Shown in pieces: positions 26,608-35,838 of a stretch of DNA of 64,000 nucleotides. The position numbers and the translations under genes were made by a program. The notes under the pieces were generated by a model. The model saw only the letters and a list, made by a program, of their open reading frames with translations. It was not told the DNA's origin and did no database searches. Each line of letters begins with the position of its first letter. The stretch's first letter is position 1. This DNA is from Leisingera sp. SS27 (lineage in GTDB: Bacteria > Pseudomonadota > Alphaproteobacteria > Rhodobacterales > Rhodobacteraceae): assembly GCF_028368855.1 (NCBI RefSeq), contig NZ_JAQNCY010000005.1:186001-250000 (forward strand), in the 5' to 3' direction.

Positions 26608-28086
26608 ATGGGTTTCAGATCCTTTGTTTTTGCCGCCAGCTCCGCGCTGGCGCTGGTGGCGGGCGGCGCCTGGGCCAAGGACAGCGTCACCATCGGCCTG
26701 CAGCTGGAACCGCCGCACCTGGACCCGACCAGCGCCGCAGCGCAGACCATCGACTCGGTGGTTTACAGCAATATCTTCGAGGGGCTGACCCGCTTCATGG
26801 GCGATGGCTCTGTGGTGCCGGGGCTGGCGGAAAGCTGGGAAATCTCCGGGGACGGCACCGTCTACACATTCAAGTTGCGCGAGGGCGTCACCTTTCACGA
26901 CGGCAGCGCAATGGATGCGGAGGACGTGAAATTCTCGCTCGACCGCGCCCGGGCGGAGGACAGCACCAACGCGCAAAAGGCGCTGTTTGAAGGGATCACA
27001 GCGGTCGACACGCTGGACCCGCAAACGGTGCAGATCACGCTGGACGCGCCGAACGGCAGCCTGCTGTTCAACCTCGCCTGGGGCGATGCGGTGATCGTGG
27101 CACCCGAAAGCATCGGAGACATCAAGACCAGCCCCATTGGCACCGGCGCCTATACCTTCCAGGAGTGGGTGCAGGGCGACCGCATAACGCTGGCGCGCAA
27201 CCCGGACTACTGGGGCGAACAGCCCGCACTGGCCTCGGCCACGTTCAAGTTCATCTCCGACCCCACTGCGGCCTTTGCCGCGATGATGGCAGAGGATATC
27301 GACGCCTTTGACAACTTCCCGGCGCCGGAAAACCTGCCGCAATTCGACGCCGATCCGCGGTTCCAGGTGCTGGTCGGCTCCACCGAGGGCGAGACGATCC
27401 TGTCCACCAACAACAAGCAGGCGCCGTTTGATGACATCCGGGTGCGGCAGGCCCTGGCTCATGCCATCGACCGGCAGGCGATCATCGACGGCGCCATGTT
27501 CGGCTACGGCACCCCGATCGGCACCCACTTCGCGCCGCACAACCCGGCGTATAAAGACCTGACCGGCATGTCCGCCTATGATCCCGATCAAGCCAAGGCG
27601 CTGCTGGCGGAGGCGGGTTTCCCGGACGGGTTCGAGACCACTCTGCACCTGCCGCCGCCCTCTTATGCCCGGCGCGGCGGCGAGATCATCGCAGCGCAGC
27701 TTGCTGAGGTTGGCATCAAGGCCGAGATCATCAATGTCGAATGGGCGCAATGGCTGGAAAGTGTGTTCCGCGGCAAGAGCTTTGGCCTAACCATCGTCAG
27801 CCATACCGAGCCGATGGACATCGGCATCTATTCTCGGCCCGAATATTATTTCCAGTATGACAGCGAGCCGTTCCAGGCGCTGATGGCTAAGCTGAACATC
27901 ACGACCGATCCGGATGCGCGCACCGCAATCCTGCAGGAGGCGCAGGAGATGATTTCGGCGGATTACGTCAATGGCTACCTGTTCCAGCTGGCCAAGCTTG
28001 GCGTGGCCAAAACCGGGCTGCAAGGGCTGTGGGAGAATGCGCCCACAGCGGCCATCGACCTCAGCGCGCTTAGCTGGGTGGAATAG
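26608..28086 (+). CDS. ABC transporter periplasmic substrate-binding protein, peptide/nickel family
   Basis: A 492-residue family 5 extracellular binding protein for an oligopeptide-type uptake system. A signal peptide (FRSFVFAASSALALVAGGAWA|KD) is followed by the domain start VTIGLQLEPPHLDPTSAAAQ, the family block GLAESWEISGDGTVYTFKLR and VTFHDGSAMDAEDVKFSLDR. ATG 26608 follows CAGGGAGATTTCAG. Its permease and ATPase genes follow on the same strand, but a deacetylase gene on the opposite strand lies in between. The ligand is not predictable: relatives bind peptides, opines, glutathione or amines. Confidence 0.9.
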   Translation: MGFRSFVFAASSALALVAGGAWAKDSVTIGLQLEPPHLDPTSAAAQTIDSVVYSNIFEGLTRFMGDGSVVPGLAESWEISGDGTVYTFKLREGVTFHDGSAMDAEDVKFSLDRARAEDSTNAQKALFEGITAVDTLDPQTVQITLDAPNGSLLFNLAWGDAVIVAPESIGDIKTSPIGTGAYTFQEWVQGDRITLARNPDYWGEQPALASATFKFISDPTAAFAAMMAEDIDAFDNFPAPENLPQFDADPRFQVLVGSTEGETILSTNNKQAPFDDIRVRQALAHAIDRQAIIDGAMFGYGTPIGTHFAPHNPAYKDLTGMSAYDPDQAKALLAEAGFPDGFETTLHLPPPSYARRGGEIIAAQLAEVGIKAEIINVEWAQWLESVFRGKSFGLTIVSHTEPMDIGIYSRPEYYFQYDSEPFQALMAKLNITTDPDARTAILQEAQEMISADYVNGYLFQLAKLGVAKTGLQGLWENAPTAAIDLSALSWVE

Positions 28087-28105
28087 TCCCAGCTTGCAAC
28101 CGAAC

Positions 28106-28125
28106 GCCCGGCCGGCAGGCCGGGC
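28106..28125. terminator. Hairpin between convergent binding-protein and deacetylase genes
   Basis: GCCCGGCC (28106-28113) and GGCCGGGC (28118-28125) flank the loop GGCA. No T-run follows. The position, 20 bases after the binding-protein stop, suggests a transcript end or stabilising 3' structure. Confidence 0.5.
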
Positions 28126-28158
28126 AGCGCCCACGGTTCGAGCGATGCCCTCAACGCT

Positions 28159-29277
28159 TCAAACCCCACGCCTCACCCGCAAATAATCCACCCGCTCCCG
28201 GATCTCCTGCCGCACCTCCCCGCCGCGCGGCTGATCGCGCAGCGTGGTGAACCAATGGTCCGGCGGATTGCGGCCCAGCCGGTTGCTGTTGAACTCCAGC
28301 CCGCGCAGCACCGCCTCGCCTGCCGCCGGCAAACGCTCCGGCACCTCAAAACCGTTCAGCGTGGCCCAGACACCGGTCCAGAGCCGCCCTACCGACCATG
28401 GGTTGTAACCGCCGCCGCCCAGCACCAGGTAACGCGGCGCCATCCCCATCAGCGCCCGCACCACCCCCCAATGGGCATTGTTGGACAGGTCCAAATGCGG
28501 CAGCGGGTCTTCGGTGACGGCATCCGCCCCGCATTGCAGCACGATGGCATCAGGGTCAAAGGCCGCCACCGCGGGCAGGATCAGCGCGTCTCGGATATGC
28601 CCCATCTCGTCATCGTTGAAGCCGCGCGGCACCGGCAGGTTCAGCGCTGATCCGCCCGCGTCATCGTTCAGCGTTCCGGTCTTGGGCCAGAGGTTTTCCT
28701 CATGCACCGAGATCATCAGCACATCGGCGTCGCCGGCAAAGCCATGCTCCACCCCATCCGCATGATGGGCATCAATGTCCACATAGGCAATCCGCCGGGC
28801 GCCGTGATGGCGCAGCGACAGCATTGCCAGCACCGGATCGTTCAAATAGCAGAACCCGTTGGCCCGGTCCGGCATCCCGTGATGGGTGCCGCCCGCGGGA
28901 TTGTAGATGATGCCGCCATCCGCCAGCAGCTCGCCCGCCAGGATCGACCCGCCCGCGGCGGTGGCCGGGCGGCGGAAAATTTCTGGAAACACCGGGTTGG
29001 AGATCGTGCCCAGATGATGCCGCGCACGAACCTCAGCGCTGACCTCCTGCGCTTCCTCCGCCGCCTGCAGCGCCGCGATGTATTCGGGCGTGTGCCAGAC
29101 CGTCAGCGCCGCAGGCTTGGCGCGGGGGGAATTTACATAGACCGAGTCCGGCAGCCAGCCCAGCGCACGCGAGAGATCCATCACGGTCGAAACCCGCGGC
29201 ACCCGCAAGGGATGGGTGCGGCCATAGGAGGAGCCGCGGTAAATTTCCGATCCGATGAACAAGGGGCGGGACAGCAT
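28159..29277 (-). CDS. Histone-deacetylase-like amidohydrolase (AcuC / class I HDAC type)
   Basis: A 372-residue zinc hydrolase removing acetyl or other acyl groups from amides. Motifs: GGTHHGMPDRANGFCYLND (catalytic His pair), YVDIDAHHADGVEHGF (zinc ligands Asp and His), LQCGADAVTEDPL and the end motif YLVLGGGGYNPWSVGRLWT with catalytic Tyr. The QCGAD and GGGGY forms resemble AcuC and class I HDACs more than acetylpolyamine amidohydrolases (which have SAGFDAH). ATG 29277 (MLSRPLFIGSEIYRG) is preferred; a TTG at 29325 is in frame. It lies antisense-oriented inside an ABC transporter cluster, which suggests an acylated transported compound, though lysine deacetylation of an enzyme is equally possible. 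Confidence 0.88.
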   Translation of the reverse strand: MLSRPLFIGSEIYRGSSYGRTHPLRVPRVSTVMDLSRALGWLPDSVYVNSPRAKPAALTVWHTPEYIAALQAAEEAQEVSAEVRARHHLGTISNPVFPEIFRRPATAAGGSILAGELLADGGIIYNPAGGTHHGMPDRANGFCYLNDPVLAMLSLRHHGARRIAYVDIDAHHADGVEHGFAGDADVLMISVHEENLWPKTGTLNDDAGGSALNLPVPRGFNDDEMGHIRDALILPAVAAFDPDAIVLQCGADAVTEDPLPHLDLSNNAHWGVVRALMGMAPRYLVLGGGGYNPWSVGRLWTGVWATLNGFEVPERLPAAGEAVLRGLEFNSNRLGRNPPDHWFTTLRDQPRGGEVRQEIRERVDYLRVRRGV

Positions 29278-29416
29278 GGCCCAGTGATAACCGGTTTCTG
29301 CCGAATGCCAAAGGGCACGCCTCAACCCTTTGACGTTGCGCCTTTTTGCCCGCCCGCTGCGGTTTCACTTCACCGCCCACTGGACCCGCCCGCCCCGCGC
29401 TCCTAACGTGGCATTT

Positions 29417-30364
29417 ATGCTGCGTTATGCCCTGAAACGCCTGGTGTCGCTGATCCTCAGCCTGGCCGTTGCCTCGCTGGTGGTTTTCCTTGTGGTGGAG
29501 GTGGCGCCGGGCGATCCGGCCTCCTTCATGCTGGGGGTCAATGCACAGCCCGACACCGTCGCCGCACTGCGGACAGAGCTGGGTCTGGATGAGGGCAAAC
29601 TGACCCGCTACCTGACGTGGGCCGCAGGCATGCTGAGTGGCGATTTCGGCACCTCCTACACCTACCGCACGCCGGTCGCAGGGATGATCGCCGACCGGCT
29701 GTGGGTGTCGCTGCCGCTGGCGCTTTATGCGCTGACGCTGTCGACCCTGATTGCCTTTCCCGCGGGCATTTACGCCGCCGCCCGCCGCGGTAAGCCGGGT
29801 GACATGGCGGTTATGGGGGCAACCCAGCTGGGGGTTGCGGTGCCGAACTTCTGGTTTGCGATGATGCTGGTGCTGGTGTTTGCCATCAACCTGCGCTGGT
29901 TCGGCGCCGGCGGGTTTCCGGGCTGGGACGCGGGGCTTTGGGCGGGCCTCCATGCGCTCACCTTGCCTGCCATCGCGCTGGCCCTGCCGCAGGCTGCAAT
30001 CCTGACCCGGGTGATGCGCTCTGCCCTGCTGGACATATTGGGTGAGGACTTCATGCGCACCGCCCGCGCCAAGGGCCTCAGCCGCCGTCAGGCGCTGTGG
30101 CGCCACGGAGTGCGCAACGCGCTGATCCCGGTGCTGACCATCATAGGGCTGCAGTTCTCCTTCCTGCTGGCAGGCGCCATCATCATCGAACAGGTGTTTT
30201 ACCTGCCCGGCCTCGGACGGCTGGTGTTCCAGGCGATCTCCTCGCGCGATCTGATCGTGGTGGAGTCCGTGGTGATGCTCCTGGTCTTTGCCGTCATCAC
30301 AGTGAATTTCCTGGTTGATCTCGCCTATGCGCTGGTCGACCCGCGGCTGAGGAGCCGGACATGA
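29417..30364 (+). CDS. ABC transporter permease, DppB/OppB type
   Basis: A 315-residue inner-membrane subunit with six predicted helices. The N-terminus MLRYALKRLVSLILSLAVAS, then APGDPASF, GDFGTSYTYRTPV and the EAA loop ALLDILGEDFMRTARAKGLS, and the C-terminal GRLVFQAISSRDLIVVESVV are standard for the OppB family. ATG 29417 has no strong ribosome-binding site. It begins the permease/ATPase block whose binding protein is at 26608; a repeat element separates it from the second permease. Confidence 0.92.
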   Translation: MLRYALKRLVSLILSLAVASLVVFLVVEVAPGDPASFMLGVNAQPDTVAALRTELGLDEGKLTRYLTWAAGMLSGDFGTSYTYRTPVAGMIADRLWVSLPLALYALTLSTLIAFPAGIYAAARRGKPGDMAVMGATQLGVAVPNFWFAMMLVLVFAINLRWFGAGGFPGWDAGLWAGLHALTLPAIALALPQAAILTRVMRSALLDILGEDFMRTARAKGLSRRQALWRHGVRNALIPVLTIIGLQFSFLLAGAIIIEQVFYLPGLGRLVFQAISSRDLIVVESVVMLLVFAVITVNFLVDLAYALVDPRLRSRT

Positions 30365-30396
30365 CACGGAAATACGGGAACCCGCCTCTGTCTTTT

Positions 30397-30443
30397 GGCC
30401 CGGCAACGCCGGGCCGCGCCCTCCCCTCCCCCCGGGAGGGCGC
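30397..30443. repeat. Double hairpin REP-like element between permease genes
   Basis: GGCCCGGC-AAC-GCCGGGCC at 30397-30415 is followed directly by GCGCCCTCCC (30416-30425) pairing with GGGAGGGCGC (30434-30443). The element sits within the 139-base gap inside an operon, with CACCCACCCAGGCTCGGGCG after it. Confidence 0.75.
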
Positions 30444-30503
30444 TTCGCACCCACCCAGGCTCGGGCGCGTCCCTCGGTTCATTGACGCCGTTGGAGGCGA
30501 TAG

Positions 30504-31319
30504 ATGACCCGCAACCTGATCCTAGGCGCAGTTCTGTCCTCTCTGGTGCTGCTGGCGGCAGCGGTGTCCTTCATCTGGACGCCGTTTGACCACGCCGCGA
30601 TGAACATCCCCGCCAAACTGCAGACGCCGAATGCGCAGCACTGGCTGGGCACCGATCATTTCGGGCGCGACCTGATGTCGATGATCATGGTCGGCGCGCG
30701 CACCTCCATCGCCGTTGCCTTGGTGGCCGTCGGCATCGGCATGGGCGCAGGCGTGCCGCTGGGTCTGGCCGCCGCGGCGCGCAAGGGGTCGTGGCTGGAT
30801 GAATTGATCATGCGCGGCAACGATCTGGTCTTTGCCTTCCCCTCGCTGGTGATCGCCATCCTGATCACCGCCGTTCTGGGCGCAGGAGCCGTCAACGCCA
30901 TCATCGCCATCGGCATCTTCAACATTCCCGTCTTTGCCCGCATCACCCGCGGCGCGGCGCTGTCCCTGTGGGAGCGCGAATTCATCCTGGCCGCACGGGT
31001 CGCAGGCAAGGGCGCGGCACGGATCTCGGCGGAGCATATCCTGCCCAACGTCATGAACCTGCTGATCGTGCAGGGCACCATCCAGTTTTCGCTCGGCATC
31101 CTGGCGGAGGCAGGCCTCAGCTATGTCGGCCTTGGCGCGCAGCCGCCCACCCCCAGCTGGGGGCGGATGCTGGCCGATGCGCAGACCATGGTCAGCTTTG
31201 CCCCGCATCTGGCGCTGGTGCCGGGCATGGCCATCATCCTGACGGTGCTGGGGTTGAATCTGCTGGGCGACGGTTTGCGCGACTATCTGGATCCGAAACT
31301 CAGGATGGCGCGCTCATGA
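30504..31319 (+). CDS. ABC transporter permease, DppC/OppC type
   Basis: A 271-residue inner-membrane subunit. Segments typical for OppC proteins: HWLGTDHFGRDLMSMIMVGARTSI near residue 50, FAFPSLVIAILI, the EAA loop EREFILAARVAGKGAARISAEHILPN, and the GLSYVGLGAQPPTPSWGRML block. The stop overlaps the ATPase start (ATGA), so expression is coupled. The protein lacks the long N-terminal extension seen in some OppC members. Confidence 0.93.
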   Translation: MTRNLILGAVLSSLVLLAAAVSFIWTPFDHAAMNIPAKLQTPNAQHWLGTDHFGRDLMSMIMVGARTSIAVALVAVGIGMGAGVPLGLAAAARKGSWLDELIMRGNDLVFAFPSLVIAILITAVLGAGAVNAIIAIGIFNIPVFARITRGAALSLWEREFILAARVAGKGAARISAEHILPNVMNLLIVQGTIQFSLGILAEAGLSYVGLGAQPPTPSWGRMLADAQTMVSFAPHLALVPGMAIILTVLGLNLLGDGLRDYLDPKLRMARS

Positions 31320-32923
31320 CCCTTATGGATGTCACCAATCTATCGGTCAGCATCGGCGCTCTTCAGGTGCTGAAGGACGTGTCCTTCCATGTCGATCCTG
31401 GCGAGATTGTTGCCGTCACTGGTGAAAGCGGCTCGGGCAAATCGATGACCGCGCTGGCATTGATGCAGCTGCTGCCGGAGCTGGCGGAAGCCAAGGGCTA
31501 TGTCACCCTGGACGGCACCCAGCTGCTGGATCAAAACGAAGTGCAGATGTGTGCCATCCGCGGCCAGTCCATCGGCATGGTATTCCAGGAACCGATGACC
31601 GCACTGAACCCGGTGAAAACCATCGGCGATCAGGTGATGGAAACCATCCTGATCCACAAGGCGATGCCGCGCGAACAGGCCGAAGCCCGCGCGCGCGAGG
31701 TGCTGGAGCGGGTCGGGCTGCCGCAGGACCGCTTTCCGCTGTCGCGCTATCCGCATGAGCTGTCGGGCGGCCAGCGCCAGCGGGTGGTGATTGCGATGGC
31801 TATTGCCCTGCGCCCCAAGCTCTTGATCGCAGATGAGCCGACAACCGCGCTGGATGTGACCACCCAGGCGCAAATTCTGGACCTGCTGAAGGACCTGGTG
31901 CAGGACTATGGCATGGGACTGCTGATCATCACCCATGACCTGGCGGTGGTGGCGGATCTGGCGGACCGGATTGTCGTCATGCGCCAGGGCGAGGTGGTGG
32001 AGACCGGCAACACGGACTGGCTGTTGTGCAACATGCGCCACCCATACACGCGGATGCTGTTTGAAGCCTCCAGCCATCAGGTGGCGCTGCCGGAACCGCC
32101 TGCCCCGTCACCTCTGCTGGAGGTCAGGAATGCGGTTCGTGACTACAAGACTCCGCGCCCGTCGCTATTTGCCAAACCTGGCAGCTTCCGTGCTGTCCGG
32201 GACGTCTCCTTCACCATCAACCGAGGCGAGCGGCTGGGGCTGGTGGGGGAGTCGGGCTGCGGGAAATCGACCCTGACACGGGCAATTCTGGGGCTGGAGC
32301 AGCTGCAAGGCGGAGATATCCTTTTGGATGGCGCGCCCGTGACAACCGGGCTTAGCCCCGGTCTCAGGCGTAAGATGCAGGTGGTGTTTCAGGACCCCTA
32401 CGGCAGCTTCAACCCGCGCCACCGGGTAGAGCGGCTGATCACTGAGCCGTTCCATACGCTGCCCGATCCTCCCACGGGCGCCGCGCGCGGCAATCTGATT
32501 GCAGAGACTCTGATTGCCGTCGGGCTGAAACCGGAGGATGCGCAGAAATACATCCACCAGTTCTCAGGCGGCCAGCGCCAGCGCATCGCCATTGCCCGCG
32601 CCCTGATCACCCGGCCGGAGCTGATCATCTTCGACGAGGCGGTCTCAGCTCTGGATGTTTCCGTCCGTGCCCGCATCCTCGACCTGCTGGCAGAGCTGTG
32701 CGCAGCCTATTCCCTTACCTATCTGTTCATCAGCCACGACCTCAGCGTGGTGCGCACGATCACCGACCGCTGCCTGGTGATGAAACAGGGCGAAATCGTC
32801 GAGCAGGGCGAAACCGAAGCCGTGTTCAGCAATCCGCAGCACCCCTACACCCGCCAGCTGATTGCCGCAGCCCCGGTGCTGCCTGAAATCTCCGATCCCG
32901 AAAGGAACCCCCGGCATGTCTGA
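31316..32923 (+). CDS. Fused ABC transporter ATPase with two nucleotide-binding domains (DppD-DppF type)
   Basis: A 535-residue cytoplasmic ATPase in which the two subunits that are separate in Dpp/Opp systems are joined. Domain 1 (about 1-255) has [22 protein letters not shown] and [14 protein letters not shown]. Domain 2 (about 265-535) has [27 protein letters not shown] and [14 protein letters not shown]. In the second Walker B a Glu-Ala replaces the usual Glu-Pro. Both C-terminal ends carry HPYTR segments. ATG 31316 overlaps the permease stop; the frame is open far upstream but that part is the permease region. It would energise the two permeases. Confidence 0.94.
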   Translation: MTLMDVTNLSVSIGALQVLKDVSFHVDPGEIVAVTGESGSGKSMTALALMQLLPELAEAKGYVTLDGTQLLDQNEVQMCAIRGQSIGMVFQEPMTALNPVKTIGDQVMETILIHKAMPREQAEARAREVLERVGLPQDRFPLSRYPHELSGGQRQRVVIAMAIALRPKLLIADEPTTALDVTTQAQILDLLKDLVQDYGMGLLIITHDLAVVADLADRIVVMRQGEVVETGNTDWLLCNMRHPYTRMLFEASSHQVALPEPPAPSPLLEVRNAVRDYKTPRPSLFAKPGSFRAVRDVSFTINRGERLGLVGESGCGKSTLTRAILGLEQLQGGDILLDGAPVTTGLSPGLRRKMQVVFQDPYGSFNPRHRVERLITEPFHTLPDPPTGAARGNLIAETLIAVGLKPEDAQKYIHQFSGGQRQRIAIARALITRPELIIFDEAVSALDVSVRARILDLLAELCAAYSLTYLFISHDLSVVRTITDRCLVMKQGEIVEQGETEAVFSNPQHPYTRQLIAAAPVLPEISDPERNPRHV

Positions 32924-34367
32924 TCCCCTCTGGTTCGATCCCGCGCTTTGCCTGATTGGCGGCAAATGGCTGCCCGCGGCCAGCGGCGGCACGCTGCCGC
33001 TGGTGAACCCGTCGGACGGCAGTGAAATCTGCCAGATTGCCCGCGGCGGCGCGGCGGATATCGAGGCGGCGGTTTTGGAAGCCGAGACAGCGCTGGACGG
33101 CGAATGGGGCCGCATGACCGCGCTGGAGCGCGGCCGCATCCTGACCCGCATTGGCCAGTTCGTGCTGGAGCGGGTTGACGCGCTGGCCGCGATCGAGGCG
33201 ATGGACGTGGGCAAGCCGCTGACCCAAGCGCGGGCTGATGCGGTAGCGCTGGCGCGGTACTGCGAGTTCTACGGCGGCGCAGCAGACAAGGTGATGGGGG
33301 AGACCATCCCCTATCTCGATGGCTACACCGTCTATACCCTGCGCGAGCCGCATGGGGTGACAGGCCACATCGTGCCCTGGAACTACCCGATGCAGATCAT
33401 CGGCCGTTCTGTCGGTGCGGCGCTGGCGATGGGCAATGCCTGCGTGCTGAAACCGGCGGAGGAAGCCTGCCTGACCACCCTGGCCTTTGCCCGTATCGCC
33501 ATGGAGGCCGGACTACCCCCCGGTGCCCTGAACGTGGTGCCGGGGTTGGGCGCAGAGGCCGGCGCGGCGCTGGCGGCGCATCCGGGCGTGCATCATATCT
33601 CCTTCACCGGGTCGGTCAGAACCGGCGCGCTGGTGCAGCAGGCGGCGGGGGGCAATGTGGTGCCGGTGACGCTGGAGCTGGGCGGCAAGTCCCCGCAGCT
33701 GGTGTTCGATGATGCCGATCTGGATGCGGCCCTGCCGTTCCTGGTGAACGCAGGGGTACAGAACGCGGGCCAGACCTGCTCGGCTTCCTCGCGCATCCTG
33801 GTGCAGCGCGGAGTGTATGAGGACGTGAAGGCACGGATGGCTGCAGCCTATGGTGCGCTGACCGTGGGGCCTGCGGCAGAGGACCTGCGGGTCGGGCCGT
33901 TGATCTCTGCCCGGCAGAAACAGATTGTCGAGGACTACCTGAAGCAGGGCGCGGACCTGCCGGTGGCGGCGCAAGGGGCAATAGTGGAGCACGCCCCGGA
34001 AAGCGGCGCCTACGTCCGCCCCACCCTGTTTGCCGATGTGCCGGAGGATCACGTGCTGGCGCGGGAAGAGATTTTTGGCCCGGTGCAGGTGCTGATCCCG
34101 TTTGAGACCGAAGAGGACGCCCTTCGGATTGCCAATGCCACCGACTATGGCCTTGTCGCCAGCGTCTGGACCCGTGACGGGGCGCGGCAGATGCGGCTGG
34201 CGAAACGCCTGCGCGCGGGCCAGGTTTTCCTCAACAACTACGGCGCCGGCGGCGGGGTGGAGCTGCCGTTTGGCGGGGTCGGAAAATCCGGCCACGGGCG
34301 GGAAAAAGGGTTTGAGGCCCTCTACGGTTTTTCGCAATTGAAGACCGTGGCGGCACATCACGGTTAG
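32916..34367 (+). CDS. NAD(P)-dependent aldehyde dehydrogenase
   Basis: A 483-residue aldehyde dehydrogenase oxidising an aldehyde to the carboxylate. VTGHIVPWNYPMQ, the Rossmann FTGSVRTG, catalytic Glu254 in LELGGKSPQ and nucleophile Cys288 in NAGQTCSASSR are present, with EEIFGPV and LPFGGVGKSGHGRE near the end. The ATG at 32916 overlaps the ATPase stop by eight bases, so it is the last gene of the transporter operon and probably acts on a product of the imported compound. Similar enzymes include betaine-aldehyde, succinate-semialdehyde and aminoaldehyde dehydrogenases; sequence alone does not decide. Confidence 0.92.
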   Translation: MSDPLWFDPALCLIGGKWLPAASGGTLPLVNPSDGSEICQIARGGAADIEAAVLEAETALDGEWGRMTALERGRILTRIGQFVLERVDALAAIEAMDVGKPLTQARADAVALARYCEFYGGAADKVMGETIPYLDGYTVYTLREPHGVTGHIVPWNYPMQIIGRSVGAALAMGNACVLKPAEEACLTTLAFARIAMEAGLPPGALNVVPGLGAEAGAALAAHPGVHHISFTGSVRTGALVQQAAGGNVVPVTLELGGKSPQLVFDDADLDAALPFLVNAGVQNAGQTCSASSRILVQRGVYEDVKARMAAAYGALTVGPAAEDLRVGPLISARQKQIVEDYLKQGADLPVAAQGAIVEHAPESGAYVRPTLFADVPEDHVLAREEIFGPVQVLIPFETEEDALRIANATDYGLVASVWTRDGARQMRLAKRLRAGQVFLNNYGAGGGVELPFGGVGKSGHGREKGFEALYGFSQLKTVAAHHG

Positions 34368-34390
34368 GGCAGAAAATAGGTCAGCCGTTA

Positions 34391-34424
34391 TGTCCCAATG
34401 TTTCGCGCGCGAAACATTGGGACA
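34391..34424. terminator. 34-base perfect palindrome between convergent genes
   Basis: TGTCCCAATGTTTCGCG is followed directly by its exact reverse complement, with no spacer. It sits 23 bases after the aldehyde dehydrogenase stop and 62 bases from the end of pncB. A bidirectional terminator is likely, but the central TTTCGCGCGCGAAA also looks like a dimeric operator. Confidence 0.6.
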
Positions 34425-34486
34425 GTGACTCTGCCACTAATTGTACTGCATCACAGAATACCCGCCGCAAGACCGGCGAAGTGTTA

Positions 34487-35776
34487 TCAGACGATTACCG
34501 CCTGCCGTTCCTGCTCGCCGACACCGAAAACGCGCTTGTAGCGGTCGATTTCCTCTGCCGGCCCCATCGCCTTTTCCGGGTTGTCGGACAGTTTCACCGT
34601 GGGGCGTCCATTGGCCGCAACCGCCTTGCAGACCAGCGAGAACGGCGCCAGCGCGTCATCCGGCACCAGCTTGCGGAAGTCGTTCGTCAAGAGTGTGCCC
34701 CAGCCGAAGGAAACCTTGGTGCGGTCCGAGAACTGCGCGTGCAGGTCCTGGATTTGCTGTACGTCCAATCCATCGGAGAAGATCACCCGTTTCTCTGCCG
34801 GGTCCTCGCCGCGGGCTTTCCACCAGTTGACCGCTACCTCGGCGCCCTTGGCAGGGTCGCCGCTGTCGATGCGGATGCCGGTCCAGCCGGCCAGCCAGTC
34901 CGGCGCACGGTCGAGGAAACCCTGGGTGCCATAGGTATCCGGCAGGATGATGCGCAGGTTGCCCTCGTGCTCATCATGCCAGTCGGACAGCACGTCGTAG
35001 GGAGCCTGCGCCAGTTCCGCGTCACTGCCGGCCAGCGCCGAATAGACCATCGGCAGCTCATGCGCGTTGGTGCCGATCGCCTCAACCTCGCGGCGCATGG
35101 CGATAAGGCAGTTGGAGGTGCCGGTGAATTTGTCGCCCAGCCCCTCGATCATCGCCTGCACGCACCAGTCCTGCCACAGGAAGGAATGGCGGCGGCGGGT
35201 GCCGAAATCGGCGATGGTGAGGCCGTCCACCTCGCGCAAGCGTTCGATCTTTTCCCAAACGCGGGTCATGGCGCGGGCGTACAGCACCTGCAGTTCAAAC
35301 CGGCCCATGCTGTTGATCACTGCCCGGCTGCGCAGCTCCATCAGCACGGCAAGGGCGGGAATTTCCCACAGCATGACCTCGTGCCATTTGCCCTCGAACG
35401 TCAGCTCGTACTGATCGCCCTTGCGCTCCAGGTGGTAGGGCGGCAGGCGCAGACCTTCGAACCATTCCATGAAATCGGGGCGGAACATCTGGCGTTTGCC
35501 GTAAAAAGTATTGCCGCGCAGCCAGGTGCTTTCGCCGCGGCTGAGCGACAGCGAGCGGATGTGGTCCAGCTGTTCACGCAACTCTCCCTCGTCGATCAGC
35601 TTGGCCAGCGGCACATGCGCCGAGCGGTTGATCAGCGAGAAGGTGACGGTGGTGTCCGGCTTGTTTCGGAACACAGACTGGCACATCAGAAGCTTGTAGA
35701 AATCAGTATCAATCAGCGACCGGACGATCGGGTCGATCTTCCATTTGTGATTGTAGACGCGGGTTGCAATATCCAC
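34487..35776 (-). CDS. pncB: Nicotinate phosphoribosyltransferase (GTG start)
   Basis: A 429-residue enzyme converting nicotinate and PRPP to nicotinate mononucleotide in NAD salvage. Signatures: SLIDTDFYKLLMCQSVF near residue 20, TVTFSLINRS, FGTRRRHSFLWQDW around the autophosphorylated His, TSNCLIAMRREVEAIGTNAHE, LPDTYGT, IRIDSGDP and VIFSDGLDV. GTG at 35776 (coding MDIATRVYNHKW) is the only plausible start; a weak GAGG lies upstream. The companion nicotinamidase gene is on the same strand 2.4 kb upstream, with a sensor kinase between them. Confidence 0.96.
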   Translation of the reverse strand: MDIATRVYNHKWKIDPIVRSLIDTDFYKLLMCQSVFRNKPDTTVTFSLINRSAHVPLAKLIDEGELREQLDHIRSLSLSRGESTWLRGNTFYGKRQMFRPDFMEWFEGLRLPPYHLERKGDQYELTFEGKWHEVMLWEIPALAVLMELRSRAVINSMGRFELQVLYARAMTRVWEKIERLREVDGLTIADFGTRRRHSFLWQDWCVQAMIEGLGDKFTGTSNCLIAMRREVEAIGTNAHELPMVYSALAGSDAELAQAPYDVLSDWHDEHEGNLRIILPDTYGTQGFLDRAPDWLAGWTGIRIDSGDPAKGAEVAVNWWKARGEDPAEKRVIFSDGLDVQQIQDLHAQFSDRTKVSFGWGTLLTNDFRKLVPDDALAPFSLVCKAVAANGRPTVKLSDNPEKAMGPAEEIDRYKRVFGVGEQERQAVIV

Positions 35777-35838
35777 CGGCGGCCTCGTGCATAAGGGTCA
35801 CTGATTGATAGGACAGCGCGGCAGCCGGGGCAAGGAGA

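Noticed and set aside
28159-29277. Acetylpolyamine amidohydrolase
   Set aside because: The protein has the QCGAD and GGGGY forms of AcuC/class I deacetylases rather than the SAGFDAH form, so the polyamine-specific name is not supported.
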